Shown here in pieces: positions 43,569-51,912 of a DNA stretch of 55,067 bases. Numbering within the stretch: position 1 is the stretch's first letter; every line of letters starts with the position of its first letter. The notes below the pieces were generated by a model. That model was not told where the DNA came from, made no database searches, and saw nothing but the letters and a program-made list of their open reading frames with translations. Origin of the DNA: Polyangiaceae bacterium (lineage in GTDB: Bacteria > Myxococcota_A > Polyangia > Polyangiales > Polyangiaceae); NCBI GenBank assembly GCA_013214025.1, contig JABSRN010000109.1, forward strand, positions 1-55,067, given 5' to 3'. A program made the position numbers and the translations under genes.

Positions 43569-45203
43569 CTACTCAACATTAACCACGCCCATCATCCCCC
43601 CATGGGCATGCTCGAAAATATGACAGTGAAACAACCACGTACCCGGATAGTCCACGAACTCAGTCACAAAGCGCGTGACGGATTCAGGGCCGACGATGGT
43701 GGTGTCTTTCCATTCGCGATCGGTCTCGGGGGTTAGTCCGCCGCCGATGGGGCCCGTGCTCGATACCTGAAAACGGGTGCCGTGCAGGTGGAAGGGGTGA
43801 TCCATGTGCGTGGTGTTGACCAGCTCCCAGGTCTCTTTGCCGCTGTTGAACGGGGAGACGAGGGGAGTGAAGTTCGGCCAGACTTCGCTGTTGAGCGTGA
43901 AGGCGACGCCGCCGCCCCGGACGGTGGTCTCCCCCATGGTGATGATGTGTCGCGGATCGGTTTCGATCCATGCCTCGATGGGGGTCGCCGTGGCGGGCAT
44001 GGGGGTATTGACGTCGAGAGCGCTGGGACTGTAGCGGACTGTTGCTAAGGGCAAGTCACCGGGATCGGCCATGTCGTGACCGCGATCGTAGTGTTTGGTG
44101 ACGAACGCGTAGTCTTGGCCAGCGTTACCGGTCATCTGTACGAGGAAGTCGACTCGCTCGGAGGGGGAGATGAGTAGTTCGCTCACCACCTTGGGCGCCG
44201 CAAGGAATCCCTGGTCTGAGCCGATGTGAACGAGCTGATGGCCCTCGAGGGAGAGATTGAAGAAGCGTGAGTTGGCGGTGTTGGTGACTCGCCAGCGTTC
44301 GACGGAGCCGCCCTGCACGTTGATGACCGGGTTCATCTTGCCGTTGAGTAGGAGGCGATTGCCTTGTCGGCCCATCATGCTGACGAAGGTCATGCCCATG
44401 CTGCCGTCGTCGTTCAGAATGTGCGCGGGGCTCTCGTCCCGGGGCTCCACCTGTCCGCTGTCGTCCACCAAGATGTCGTCCACGGACAAGATGCGCTCGA
44501 CGTCGACCACTGGCTCGGGAGTATTGGGGCGGATGACAAACATGCCGTACAGCCCGCGCTCGATCTGTACGTCCGAGCGAAAGTGCGGGTGGTACCAGTA
44601 CAGCGACGGGTACATGGCTTCGAACTCGTAGGTGTAGCTTTCGCCGGGCTCGATGGGGGGCTCGGGCATGTTGGGTACACCGTCCATCTCGATGGGGAGG
44701 GCAAGGCCGTGCCAGTGCACCGTGGTGGGCTCAGGCAAATTGTTGGTGACGTGGATGCGGACCAGGGTGCCCTCGACGACGTCAATGAGCGGACCGGGAA
44801 CGGAGCCGGGCAGGGTGGCGTTTTTGTAGACGTACGCCGAGGTGAGCACGCCTGGGGTGAGCTCGACGTCCTCGATGGCGACTTCCATGTTGCCTTCGAA
44901 GATCGCCGGATCGTCGTTGATGTCGATGAGCGGCGTGAGGCTGATGTCTTGGTCGGTGGCTGCGGGCTGGACCACGGTGGGGCCGAGCACGTCCATCTTC
45001 ATGCAGGCGCTGTCCATGCACATGGAGCCCGGCCCCATGTAGATGCAGTCGTGATCGGTGACGCACTCGCCCTCGCTGAGCGCGCTGTCATCGTCCGCCC
45101 CCGAGTCTGTCGGGGACGTGGTGGGGGTGTCGTCCGAGCATGCGGACAGCGCCAAGGCGGCGAGCAGCCACGGTCGCGCTGCCCGAATGCTCGCGAGCAT
45201 CAC
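43569..45203 (-). CDS. Multicopper oxidase, lipoprotein
   Basis: 544 residues. Signal with lipobox LSAC (about 19-22), a Ser/Asp linker, then a Cys/Met-rich stretch (CVTDHDCIYMGPGSMCMDSA) that may bind metal. The three cupredoxin domains carry all copper-site motifs: HWHG (163-166), HPHF (205-208), HMDHPFHLHG (466-475) and the type 1/3 bridge HCHIFEHAHGGMM (526-538), with a Met axial ligand. These identify a laccase/CopA/CueO-like oxidase. Its start overlaps the partner lipoprotein by 4 bp (ATGA). Likely oxidises metals or phenolics at the cell surface. Confidence 0.93.
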   Translation of the reverse strand: MMLASIRAARPWLLAALALSACSDDTPTTSPTDSGADDDSALSEGECVTDHDCIYMGPGSMCMDSACMKMDVLGPTVVQPAATDQDISLTPLIDINDDPAIFEGNMEVAIEDVELTPGVLTSAYVYKNATLPGSVPGPLIDVVEGTLVRIHVTNNLPEPTTVHWHGLALPIEMDGVPNMPEPPIEPGESYTYEFEAMYPSLYWYHPHFRSDVQIERGLYGMFVIRPNTPEPVVDVERILSVDDILVDDSGQVEPRDESPAHILNDDGSMGMTFVSMMGRQGNRLLLNGKMNPVINVQGGSVERWRVTNTANSRFFNLSLEGHQLVHIGSDQGFLAAPKVVSELLISPSERVDFLVQMTGNAGQDYAFVTKHYDRGHDMADPGDLPLATVRYSPSALDVNTPMPATATPIEAWIETDPRHIITMGETTVRGGGVAFTLNSEVWPNFTPLVSPFNSGKETWELVNTTHMDHPFHLHGTRFQVSSTGPIGGGLTPETDREWKDTTIVGPESVTRFVTEFVDYPGTWLFHCHIFEHAHGGMMGVVNVE

Positions 45204-45697
45204 TCAGATTCCAACAGAAAGATGCACGCGGGGGATCCCGTGATGGGGGGGCAGTGCGCGTCGATGCTGGTGCCAGCAGCGTTGAGGGTGCCGGAGCAAC
45301 CTTCGAAGTCACCGGTGAAGCTGACGGAGTTACCCGATATCGAGGCGCCTTCGGGCATCATGTCCATGTCCCACTCGCCAAGGGTGATGGTGCAGCCGTC
45401 GACCGAAATCGGGCCGCGCATCACCATGGAGAAACACTCGGGGGTCGCCATCATGGATCCGCCTTCCAACTCCGCGGGGCCGCCTTCGCCAGAACCGCTA
45501 TCGGCGGGCGTTGTGGTCTCGAGTGTGTTCTTCCACGCGCCCGGAACAACAGAGCCACAGGCGGGGCCCGTATCGGCGTTGGTTCCGCCTTCGGTTCCGC
45601 CGCCGTCTGTTGTGGGGTCGGACGTGGCGTCGTCGTCACAGCCGGCAGTGAAAGAGAGCGCGCAGATGGCGATGGCGGATAGTTTAAGAATATTCAT
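45200..45697 (-). CDS. Small lipoprotein partnered with the multicopper oxidase
   Basis: 165 residues. Signal KLSAIAICALSFTAGC, lipobox TAGC; an Asp/Thr/Gly-rich linker follows. The remainder is beta-rich (CTITLGEWDMDMMPEGASIS, SVSFTGDFEGCSGTLNAAGT), with four Cys and many Met. First gene of the two-gene unit with the oxidase, overlapping it by 4 bp. A copper-carrying or scaffold role is plausible but inferred. A C9 run (plus-strand G9 at 45723-45731) lies 26-34 bases ahead of the ATG. Confidence 0.68.
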   Translation of the reverse strand: MNILKLSAIAICALSFTAGCDDDATSDPTTDGGGTEGGTNADTGPACGSVVPGAWKNTLETTTPADSGSGEGGPAELEGGSMMATPECFSMVMRGPISVDGCTITLGEWDMDMMPEGASISGNSVSFTGDFEGCSGTLNAAGTSIDAHCPPITGSPACIFLLESE

Positions 45698-46017
45698 GGG
45701 ATGCTCCGTTGTCAGGATCTAAGGGGGGGGGCTGACGGGCCGAAGGTAGTCCGAGGATCTGCCTCCGACCAGCGCTTTTATGGCACTACGAGGTCGCGCG
45801 TGAGCTGGTGTCCCAATCGCCAAATTTAGCTGAAGTTTTCTCGATGATCGGATGCCGTGGTCATGCCGATCGGACTGTTCGTCGGGACAAAGGGGCCAAG
45901 CAGCGCTCGTGTCGGCGATCGTCTAAAAGCGCGTTTATCCGGGACCATGAGCACCCTTTCCGGGGGGGAATGATGAGATTGTCGGGCGTGATGGCACAAT
46001 GAGTCTGTGTCGGGCGT
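45698..46017. other. Gene-free stretch with a G9 run
   Basis: Contains the upstream region of the oxidase operon, including G9 at 45723-45731 and a second G-run at 45962-45968. No gene seen. Confidence 0.4.
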
Positions 46018-46546
46018 GTGTATCTAACTGCCGGAGCCATTCTCATGGTGTGGGCGACGGCGTGTACCAAAGAATCCACGCCGGAACGCAGTTCACTCGT
46101 CAGCTCTCCGGGGATCGATAGCGGCACGGGCGGAGTGGGCACTGGAGCGGGCTGGTGAACGTTGCCCCCGATAAAGAGAATTACCTCTGCGAGGGTTACC
46201 CACTACTGTTGTTTTTAGCGGAGACGAGCCGGTTTCGTTCTTGTCCATGGGTCACGACTACAACACGGGGATCTTCGGCTGCACCGACCGCCTCCTTATT
46301 CGTGGTTACGATGGGCAACAATGGGCGGTGCCGACGCCGCTGGGCAAGGGCGATGCCAGCTGGGCTCACCAGAGGGGAGACACTGTGCTCGCGGTAGCAA
46401 GTTTTGAGATGTACGTCAGTGAAGACCGCGGGCAGCTTTCCGACACGCTGCCATGTCGGAAAGCTGTACAGCTGCGCGGCCGACTACTAGCTGCGGGGTG
46501 GAAAACCCCGTCCTTGCACCGCAAATCCTCCCGACACGGCCCGTGA
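46018..46546 (+). pseudogene. Broken lipoprotein gene with a BNR/sialidase-like segment
   Basis: A GTG at 46018 begins a lipoprotein signal (YLTAGAILMVWATAC, lipobox ATAC) and a Ser/Gly linker, ending at TGA 46156. The next phase then reads LPTTVVFSGDEPVSFLSMGH, IFGCTDRLLIRGYDGQQWAV and EMYVSEDRGQLSDTLP, similar to BNR/Asp-box sugar-hydrolase-like repeats (the SxDxG pattern). A shift between the signal and body breaks it. It contains a 13-bp inverted repeat at 46433. Confidence 0.5.
46433..46466. other. Perfect 13-bp inverted repeat (hairpin)
   Basis: CAGCTTTCCGACA at 46433-46445 and TGTCGGAAAGCTG at 46454-46466 are exact reverse complements, separated by the 8-nt loop CGCTGCCA. No T-tract follows. 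It falls at the end of the broken lipoprotein and about 170 bp before the fatty acid hydroxylase gene. It could be a terminator-like or regulatory element, or a relic of a mobile element end. Confidence 0.6.
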
Positions 46547-46633
46547 CGCCACCTGGCATGTAAGTCGCAATGTATCTGGGACATCAAGTGCTGGGGTCAC
46601 CCCAATCACCTTTCACTGAGCGTCAGTTTTATC

Positions 46634-47530
46634 ATGTCCCATTCTGTCCCTTTCGAGAGCACCAGCGAGTCTGCCGAGTCCAAGCGTCCGGCGCTGATCA
46701 CCTGGTTCATTCTGCCGGTGCTCGTGTTGCTAGTTCCTGCCGCCACCTGGCAGTTACTGGGCAAAGATATCCCGCGCCCGGCGGCTTCCGGGGCTCCTAT
46801 CTTGTTCACTCTCACCAGCCTCTTGGTGCTCGAGCGCTTGTTCCCCATGCACCGGTCGTGGAACAAGCGCCCAGACGGCTTGGACTTGTTTCTGTTAGTG
46901 GCGAATCGCGCGGTGGACATAGCCGTGCTCGCCGGGACGGTGGGCTTCGTCGCCCAGTTCGGCGAAGCGCTCAAGCTCGGCACCTTGTGGCCCACGAGCT
47001 GGCCTGTCGCTCTTCAGGTCATGGCGGGCATCGTCATTGCCGAGAGCGTTCGCTACGGCATTCATCGTTTCTCGCATCGTCCCGGTTTCTGGTGGCGTGT
47101 GCACCGCACCCACCATGAGCCCGAGCGCATGTACTCGCTGAATGGCCCCCGTCTACACCCGGTCAACTTCCTTTGGGTGACGGCGGCGAACACGGTGCCG
47201 CTACTGCTATTGGGTGCCGAGCTAGAGACGGTCATTCTCGTTATCAACACCACGGTGGTGTTTGTCATCTTTCAGCACGCCAACGTGAACTTTCGCTTCG
47301 ACGGCATTCGGCACGTGTTCGCCACGCCGGACATGCATCGCCTGCATCACGCCAAGAACGCCCCGTCCGGAGGCGTGAACTTCTCCGTGGTGCTGCTGAT
47401 CATCGACCGTCTATTCGGCACCTTCGCCCATCGCGAAGACATCGCCGCCCACGGCATTGGCCTGGCCGACAATAGCCCTCAGTGGACTAGAACCGTCCAC
47501 AGTGGACTGACTACGAGAACCCGTCAGTAG
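46634..47530 (+). CDS. Fatty acid hydroxylase/sterol desaturase family membrane enzyme
   Basis: 298 residues, four or more helices. The diiron His motifs are present: HRFSH (144-148, HxxxH), HRTHH (157-161, HxxHH) and HRLHH (235-239, HxxHH), plus His in FQHANVNF and IRHVF. This identifies the integral-membrane hydroxylase/desaturase superfamily, which acts on lipids, sterols or carotenoids. The end (GIGLADNSPQWTRTVHSGLT) is poorly conserved. It is convergent with the PilZ gene. Substrate unknown. Confidence 0.9.
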   Translation: MSHSVPFESTSESAESKRPALITWFILPVLVLLVPAATWQLLGKDIPRPAASGAPILFTLTSLLVLERLFPMHRSWNKRPDGLDLFLLVANRAVDIAVLAGTVGFVAQFGEALKLGTLWPTSWPVALQVMAGIVIAESVRYGIHRFSHRPGFWWRVHRTHHEPERMYSLNGPRLHPVNFLWVTAANTVPLLLLGAELETVILVINTTVVFVIFQHANVNFRFDGIRHVFATPDMHRLHHAKNAPSGGVNFSVVLLIIDRLFGTFAHREDIAAHGIGLADNSPQWTRTVHSGLTTRTRQ

Positions 47531-47587
47531 ACGCACGAGGGGAGGTGGCCCCCGCTTGTGCACGGTTACAGAAAGAAGCCGCTGCCC

Positions 47588-47923
47588 TCAGTTGGTGAGG
47601 CTGGCGGCTTCGACCGTTCGCAGCAGGTACGTGAACAGGCTGCGCTGGTACGCTTGTTCGGCTTGCTCGAACTCTACGCCGGTGATGATCTGTTTGCGGG
47701 ATCCCGAGCGGACGACGGTGCCCCAGACTGGGTAATCCATGCCTCCGGTGAGTTGCAGTCCCAGGTAGATGCGTGAATGGGCCTCCAGTCGGTTCGGGTA
47801 ATAGAGACCACATCCAGTAAGCGAAACATCGTGCAGCTCACAGGCGACGAGGGGTGATTCCCCATCTGACCACACGGTGACAAGGTTTGAAGCCAACACT
47901 CGATGACTATCTCTGCGTTCCAT
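47588..47923 (-). CDS. Stand-alone PilZ-domain protein
   Basis: 111 residues, one PilZ barrel. The RR...R motif is in MERRDSHRVL; DVSLTGCGLYYP is the D-x-S-x-x-G motif; a barrel strand YPVWGTVVRSG and ITGVEFEQAE follow. It is a paralogue of the N-terminal half of the protein at 24898 (both begin MERR, both have VWSDG or AWSDG, SLTG and WGTV), but lacks the insert and the receiver. Predicted to bind cyclic-di-GMP; targets unknown. No neighbours suggest its role. Confidence 0.85.
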   Translation of the reverse strand: MERRDSHRVLASNLVTVWSDGESPLVACELHDVSLTGCGLYYPNRLEAHSRIYLGLQLTGGMDYPVWGTVVRSGSRKQIITGVEFEQAEQAYQRSLFTYLLRTVEAASLTN

Positions 47924-48387
47924 GGAATCCCCCTCTCGCGTATAGCGAATCGTAAGCTGAGCCTAGCACCGTGATTCAACTATGCCGGGGCATTGTCAAA
48001 TCGCTGTCGGTTGCCGTCGATGAGGTCACAGGTGCAGCCTGTTGACGACGAATAACTCGTTATCGCTAGCGGTAAATGCAATACTAGTTCCCCACGAGTT
48101 CGCGTCTCCAACTCCAGAAAAATAGTCCCTGGGACGCGAGCGACAGCCGGCGTCCCGTTGTTCCCGCGGAGCTCTGCGCGTGCCGGCTGTTTCTCTTGAG
48201 ATGTTTGTTGCGGCGTCAACACGCGCTCTTGTCGTCTCGGGACTGCCGGGCGTTGCCGGGTGTTGCCGGGTGTTGCCGGGTGGGCCAGGCGCTGCCCCGT
48301 GGGCACGGACCTGCCGCACTATCGGCTCGGGCGAGCGTGTTCGGTGGATATCCTGCGGCCGTTCCCCGGAACGGGTATGCTGCTGCT
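47924..48387. other. Gene-free stretch ending in a tandem repeat
   Basis: No gene seen. It includes the promoter side of the PilZ gene and a 10-bp tandem repeat at 48252-48281. Confidence 0.35.
48252..48281. repeat. 10-bp tandem repeat
   Basis: GTTGCCGGGT is repeated exactly three times at 48252-48281, with a partial copy before it (ACTGCCGGGC). It lies about 107-136 bp ahead of the YkgJ-type gene start. Length is near one helical turn. Confidence 0.6.
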
Positions 48388-48726
48388 GTGGTTCCGGAGG
48401 AATTTGACTGCGAACACTGCGGGGCGTGCTGCCACCAGCGGTCCGGCACTATTTTGGTCGAGGCGAGCGATTTGGTGCGCTGGAAACGTGCGGGGCGAAC
48501 GGACTTGCTCGACGCTGTGGAGCCCGGTCACTTCGGTCTCGACGCGTTCAAGATGAAGGACGGTGCCTGTACCCATCTCGGAACAACCGAGAACCCCGCC
48601 GCCTGCCGCATCTACCCGGATCGCGGCACCGTATGCCGGGCCTTCGAGGCAGGCTCCCAACAATGCCGAGAGTTCCGTCGAGATCGCGGCATCGAGCCGC
48701 CGCTCGAACGCCAGCCGCGAGCGTAG
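48388..48726 (+). CDS. YkgJ-family Cys-cluster protein (putative zinc- or iron-binding)
   Basis: 112 residues from GTG 48388, which opens MVPEEFDCEHCGACC. The Cys cluster CxxCxxCC (C8, C11, C14, C15), then DGACTHLG, PAACRIYPDR, TVCRAFEAG and QQCREF are all family features. The frame is open further upstream, but that part is not protein-like. Probable metal-binding cytoplasmic protein; function of YkgJ proteins is not well known. The following 130 bp include GAGCG-repeat-like, non-coding DNA. Confidence 0.8.
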   Translation: MVPEEFDCEHCGACCHQRSGTILVEASDLVRWKRAGRTDLLDAVEPGHFGLDAFKMKDGACTHLGTTENPAACRIYPDRGTVCRAFEAGSQQCREFRRDRGIEPPLERQPRA

Positions 48727-48862
48727 CGAGCCGAGACGGGGAGGCGAGGTTGCGGTGCCGAGTAGATACGCGAGGTTATGACGCGAGCGAGCCGCGGAGC
48801 GCAGCGATGTTGGCGAGCCGTGCTCAGGAGCCGAGGCAGCTGAGCGGGATGTTGCCCTTGCT

Positions 48863-49075
48863 TTAGCCGCCGACGCGGTCGCAGGTGGTCTCGCAGAGCG
48901 CTATGTCGCCATTGTCGTCGACATAGTAGCCGTTGTTGCTGCCGCCGGCGACGGCGCTGTCGGCCTTGGTCAGAGTCTCGGCGAGCTCGCCGGAGGACGG
49001 CGTGAATTGCACGCTTGCCGAATCAAGGTCGCCGATGCCGCCGCCGGCGGTGGGTATCGTGAAGTTGCAGCCTAC
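48863..49075 (-). pseudogene. C-terminal fragment of a Cys-containing VWA-type lipoprotein
   Basis: Minus-strand translation from about 49075: VGCNFTIPTAGGGIGDLDSA, SVQFTPSSGELAET, NNGYYVDDNGDIALCETTCD. The pattern C-x-(F/Y)-x-(L/I)-P, a LD-S...V-x-(F/Y)-TP strand, a GWYYDD-like turn and a last CxxxC is what I recall from the C-termini of myxobacterial VWA-type lipoproteins. Its N-terminal part is missing: at about 49075 the DNA switches to a LuxE-like reading frame on the other strand. Confidence 0.5.
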
Positions 49076-49973
49076 GACGGATTGCTGTTCAAACACATGA
49101 AACTGGTGAGCATTCCCGACGCCGAGGTGGTTCACCTCTTGACCTCTCGCGGGACGTTTGGGCAGACGCCCTCACGCATTTACCTTGGGCGCGAGACCGC
49201 CGGACATCAAGCGAAGGCACTGTTACGCATCACGCGAACCTTGCTGGGCCGCAAACGCTGTCCGACGGTGATCGTGGACACGGAGGAGGTCCTGCGCGGT
49301 CCGTTTAAGAGCAGCGCCCGGGTTGCGGGCATTCTTGGTTTCGGTAAACTTGGCCGAGACCACTTTCATCTGCTGGATGACCAGATGCCGCTCCGCTGGG
49401 ATAAATTGTCGAGCTTCCTGGAGAAGCACCGCGATTCTCGGATCTTCTTTCTCGGCTCTACGTTCATGATTTGGCAACACATAGTGTTGGCGGCGCGAGA
49501 TGACGGGCGCCAATTTGATGTCATGGACGCCGTGTTGATCCATGGGGGTGGTTGGAAAAAGCTAGTGGACCAGGCTGTAGGTCCCCAAGACTTTGCCCCA
49601 GCGTTGACCAAGCGCTTCGGTATTCAGACGGTGCGCAATGATTACGGCATGGTGGAGCCGGTGGGCTCGATACATTCTTGAATGTGAGGTGGCCCATCTG
49701 CACGCGCTGAGCTACGCGGATACGCTTGTTCGAAACCCCTCGAGTCTTGAGCCTGCCCCGGACGGTGCTGAGGGACTGATTCAAGTGTTGAGTGTGTTAC
49801 CAAAGAGTTATCCGGGCCACAGTATCTTGACGGAAGGTCTCGGCACTTGTGTTGGTTGCGACGACTGTGCCTGTGGTCAGCAGGGAGCCTGCTTTGCGGT
49901 TTCGGGTTGGGCTCCGACGGCGGTGGCATTGGATTGTAGCGATACCTACGTGGCTCCCGGAGTGCGCCCATGA
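49064..49973 (+). pseudogene. luxE: LuxE-type acyl-protein synthetase, truncated and frameshifted
   Basis: Protein-like from about 49064: AAYDGLLFKHMKLVSIPDAE, HLLTSRGTFGQTPSRIYLGR, then VILGFGKLGRD-type and IFFLGSTFMIWQ strands, and VRNDYGMVEPVGSI. A one-base shift at about 49675 gives ILECEVAHLHALSYADTLVR, EGLIQVLSVLPKSYPGHSIL and CDDCACGQQGACFAVSGWAP to 49973. TS(S/R)GTFGQxPSRIYL (nucleotide-binding), NDYGMVE and PxSYPGHSxLTExLG are LuxE hallmarks. The N-terminal portion is absent, and the shift disables the rest. It is followed by a LuxC-like gene through an ATGA overlap. Confidence 0.7.
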
Positions 49974-50536
49974 CGCTACAACTCGTGGTCGCGCCCCGTG
50001 CGGACGATTGGCGTACGCAGTGTCGGGAGTTGGAGGCACAGCCGGTACTGAAGCTCTTTTTGCCGGCGGCAGTTGAGTTGGTGAGGCGCTTCTCTGAGAG
50101 CCTGTTGTCGGATACCGAGTTGCTGCAGCTCGCCGCCGAGTCAGCATCGGAGGATTTGGGGGACGGTTTGCGAGTGCTGACCGCTGCCTGTCATTTGGCC
50201 GCAAGCGGACCGGTCGAACCGTTGGGTGAATTGAACACGCAAACGCCGCGGGGGATCTGGCTAGAAAAGTCCGACCCACTGGTGCGCGAGTTGCGTCCTG
50301 GCGGCGGCTTCCTCCCTGAGCTCAGTCTGCCGTCGCTTGAGGCGCTGGCGGAGGTGTTGTGTGAGCGCGATCAAATTCTGAGCGTGGCTGGTTTCGAAGC
50401 GTCAGAACTGAACGCTTTGGTTGGGGGACTGCCGGCCGGTGCCGTGGCTCGGATCGCGCTGGTGGGTGAGGCATTGGTCTTCGATTCAGTGTGGGACGGT
50501 CAAGAGTTCTTGATCAGTTTTAGCCGCACGTTGTGA
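49970..50536 (+). pseudogene. luxC: LuxC-like acyl-CoA reductase, apparently with the central domain deleted
   Basis: 188 residues, an open frame, against about 450 for LuxC. The first 80 residues (ELVRRFSESLLSDTELLQLA) fit the start of such reductases. The C-terminal 100 (LPSLEALAEVLCERDQILSV, AGAVARIALVGEALVFDSVW, DGQEFLISFSRTL) fit the end, with the typical G-x-AL-x-F-D-x-VWDG motif. The central NAD-binding and catalytic Cys region is missing, so the product cannot reduce acyl-CoA. The start overlaps the LuxE stop (ATGA), as in a LuxE-LuxC pair. It could instead be a short protein of another kind, but the tail motif argues against that. Confidence 0.5.
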
Positions 50537-50609
50537 ATATCCGCAACCTGACGCCGTCCACACTAGATGCCAGCTGCAGCTGACGCTGTCCCTATGATAT
50601 ACCGCCCGG

Positions 50610-50927
50610 GTGAGTCTATTGGACACCTGGAAAACCCCCGTGGGGAAAATACGAATTAGCGGGGCCTTAGAGGGTTTCTCGTTTGTGGTCTTGATGTTGA
50701 TTGGCCTGCCGCTCAAGTACGGTATGGGGATCCCCGAGGTGGTCAAGGTGACGGGCCCTATCCACGGCATGTTGCTTATGTGGCTTTGGTATCAAGTGGC
50801 CGGTCTTGTGTGGGAGCAGTCCTGGGGCTATCGCCGGGGCGCCATTGTATGTGGGGCGTCCTTGTTGCCCTTCGGTCCGTTCTTGATTGACGGCTGGCTC
50901 AAGCAACAGCCAGCTCCGATCGCTTGA
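50610..50927 (+). CDS. DUF3817-type membrane protein
   Basis: 105 residues from a GTG start. It fits the DUF3817 plan: GKIRISGALEGFSFVVLMLI, GLPLKYGMGIPEVVKVTGPI, HGMLLMWLWYQVAGLVW and ASLLPFGPFLIDGWL. The EG-x-SF-x-x-L-x-x-I-x-x-PLKY motif and the HG in the second helix are typical. Three to four helices. Function of the family is unknown. Alone between the LuxC-like remnant and a broken lipoprotein. Confidence 0.82.
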   Translation: MSLLDTWKTPVGKIRISGALEGFSFVVLMLIGLPLKYGMGIPEVVKVTGPIHGMLLMWLWYQVAGLVWEQSWGYRRGAIVCGASLLPFGPFLIDGWLKQQPAPIA

Positions 50928-51104
50928 CTGATTTCGTCGGTCGTTGAAAGTTTCTACCGGAGAGCCAGCCCGTCGGTTTCGTCGGATTCTATATTTGGCG
51001 GTCGGTGAACGCGTAGCAGCGGAAAGCTCTGAGCACACTGCGAGGGAAGGACGGATTCATCTCGGCGCGTTGACAAGAGTAGGGGGGCCGCGCATCCTGC
51101 CCTG

Positions 51105-51500
51105 ATGAAACGTGAACTTTACGTCCTGGTTTTTTGTTTTGCTGCTTCGGCGTTGCTGACAGCTTGTGGGGACGACGACACTGACGACTCGGGGGGCACG
51201 GATTCCGGCGCCTATTCTGCTGCGTGATCAATGGGCGGCACGTCATCAACGGGCGGCACGTCATCAACGGGCGGCACAGGCAGCGCATCGGAAGCGTGCA
51301 CGACCTACTGCGGGGACATCGAAGTATCGTGTCCGGGGACTGACAGTCAATTCACCGACGCCGCGGAATGTCTAACGGAGTGCGCGGACTTGGCCTCGGC
51401 TGATCTCGACTGCCGTATTGTGCATTTGAGCTACGTGTTGAGCGAGGCCGATCGCAATCCGCACTGCGACCACGCTGGTGGCGTCAGTCAGTGTAACTAG
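51105..51500 (+). pseudogene. Small Cys-rich lipoprotein with an in-frame TGA
   Basis: From ATG 51105: ELYVLVFCFAASALLTAC, lipobox LTAC, then Asp/Gly-rich linker, then TGA at 51225. The same phase continues (SMGGTSSTGGTSSTGGTGSA) and then EACTTYCGDIEVSCPG, AAECLTECADLASADLDC and DRNPHCDHAGGVSQC to 51500. The downstream part is coherent, and the Cys spacing (C-x3-C, C-x7-C, C-x3-C) and HCDHA end match a small lipoprotein family I recall from myxobacteria. A single change at the stop separates it from an intact 132-codon gene. A frameshift is not involved. Confidence 0.55.
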
Positions 51501-51686
51501 CCGGCCCGTTCAGCGACACTTCTGGCGGACAACGCCAGGGGAGTGTCGCTGGGCGACGGGCAACGACCCTGCCCGACATACAGAGAAGCGACCCGTCTAG
51601 GCACAGATGCCAGCGGCCCTGCGCACGTGAACGCCGTTGGGTGACCTTTGATAGCGTCGACACCGCCCCGGGTGTAGGGTGCGCCG

Positions 51687-51869
51687 ATGGCGAAGGTTGT
51701 TAGCCTGAACAAATTCCGGAAGGCAAAGGCGAAGAAGCAACGCCAGAAGACGGCGGAACAGAATCGCGTCCGCCACGGGAGGACGAACGCCGAAAGAGAA
51801 GAAGCGGAGGCCGAGCGTCAGCGCGCGGAGCGACTTCTCGATGGCGCCAAGCTGACGCCCGAAGATTGA
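51687..51869 (+). CDS. DUF4169-family small protein
   Basis: 60 residues. MAKVVSLNKFRKAKAKKQRQ, then AEQNRVRHGRTNAEREEAEA and a RLLDGAKL end: all features of DUF4169 (N-terminal LNKFRK, ENRVxFGR, and a final LDG). Highly charged and helical, probably cytoplasmic. The family has no assigned function. It converges with rsgA. The ATG follows GTGCGCCG with no strong ribosome binding site. Confidence 0.82.
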   Translation: MAKVVSLNKFRKAKAKKQRQKTAEQNRVRHGRTNAEREEAEAERQRAERLLDGAKLTPED

Positions 51870-51912
51870 ACGGGCTGATCGGCGAAAGGGTGCCCTCGAA
51901 ACGGTCGCTAGG

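Noticed and set aside
42887-43579. Minus-strand open frame of 230 codons
   Set aside because: No signal, no motif and poor composition; it spans the ends of remnants and of the multicopper oxidase.
44364-45722. Long open frame of about 450 codons on the plus strand opposite the multicopper oxidase
   Set aside because: It is the antisense of a gene with all copper motifs. Composition is His/Val/Asp-rich as expected from a GC-rich antisense frame, and it has no motif of its own.
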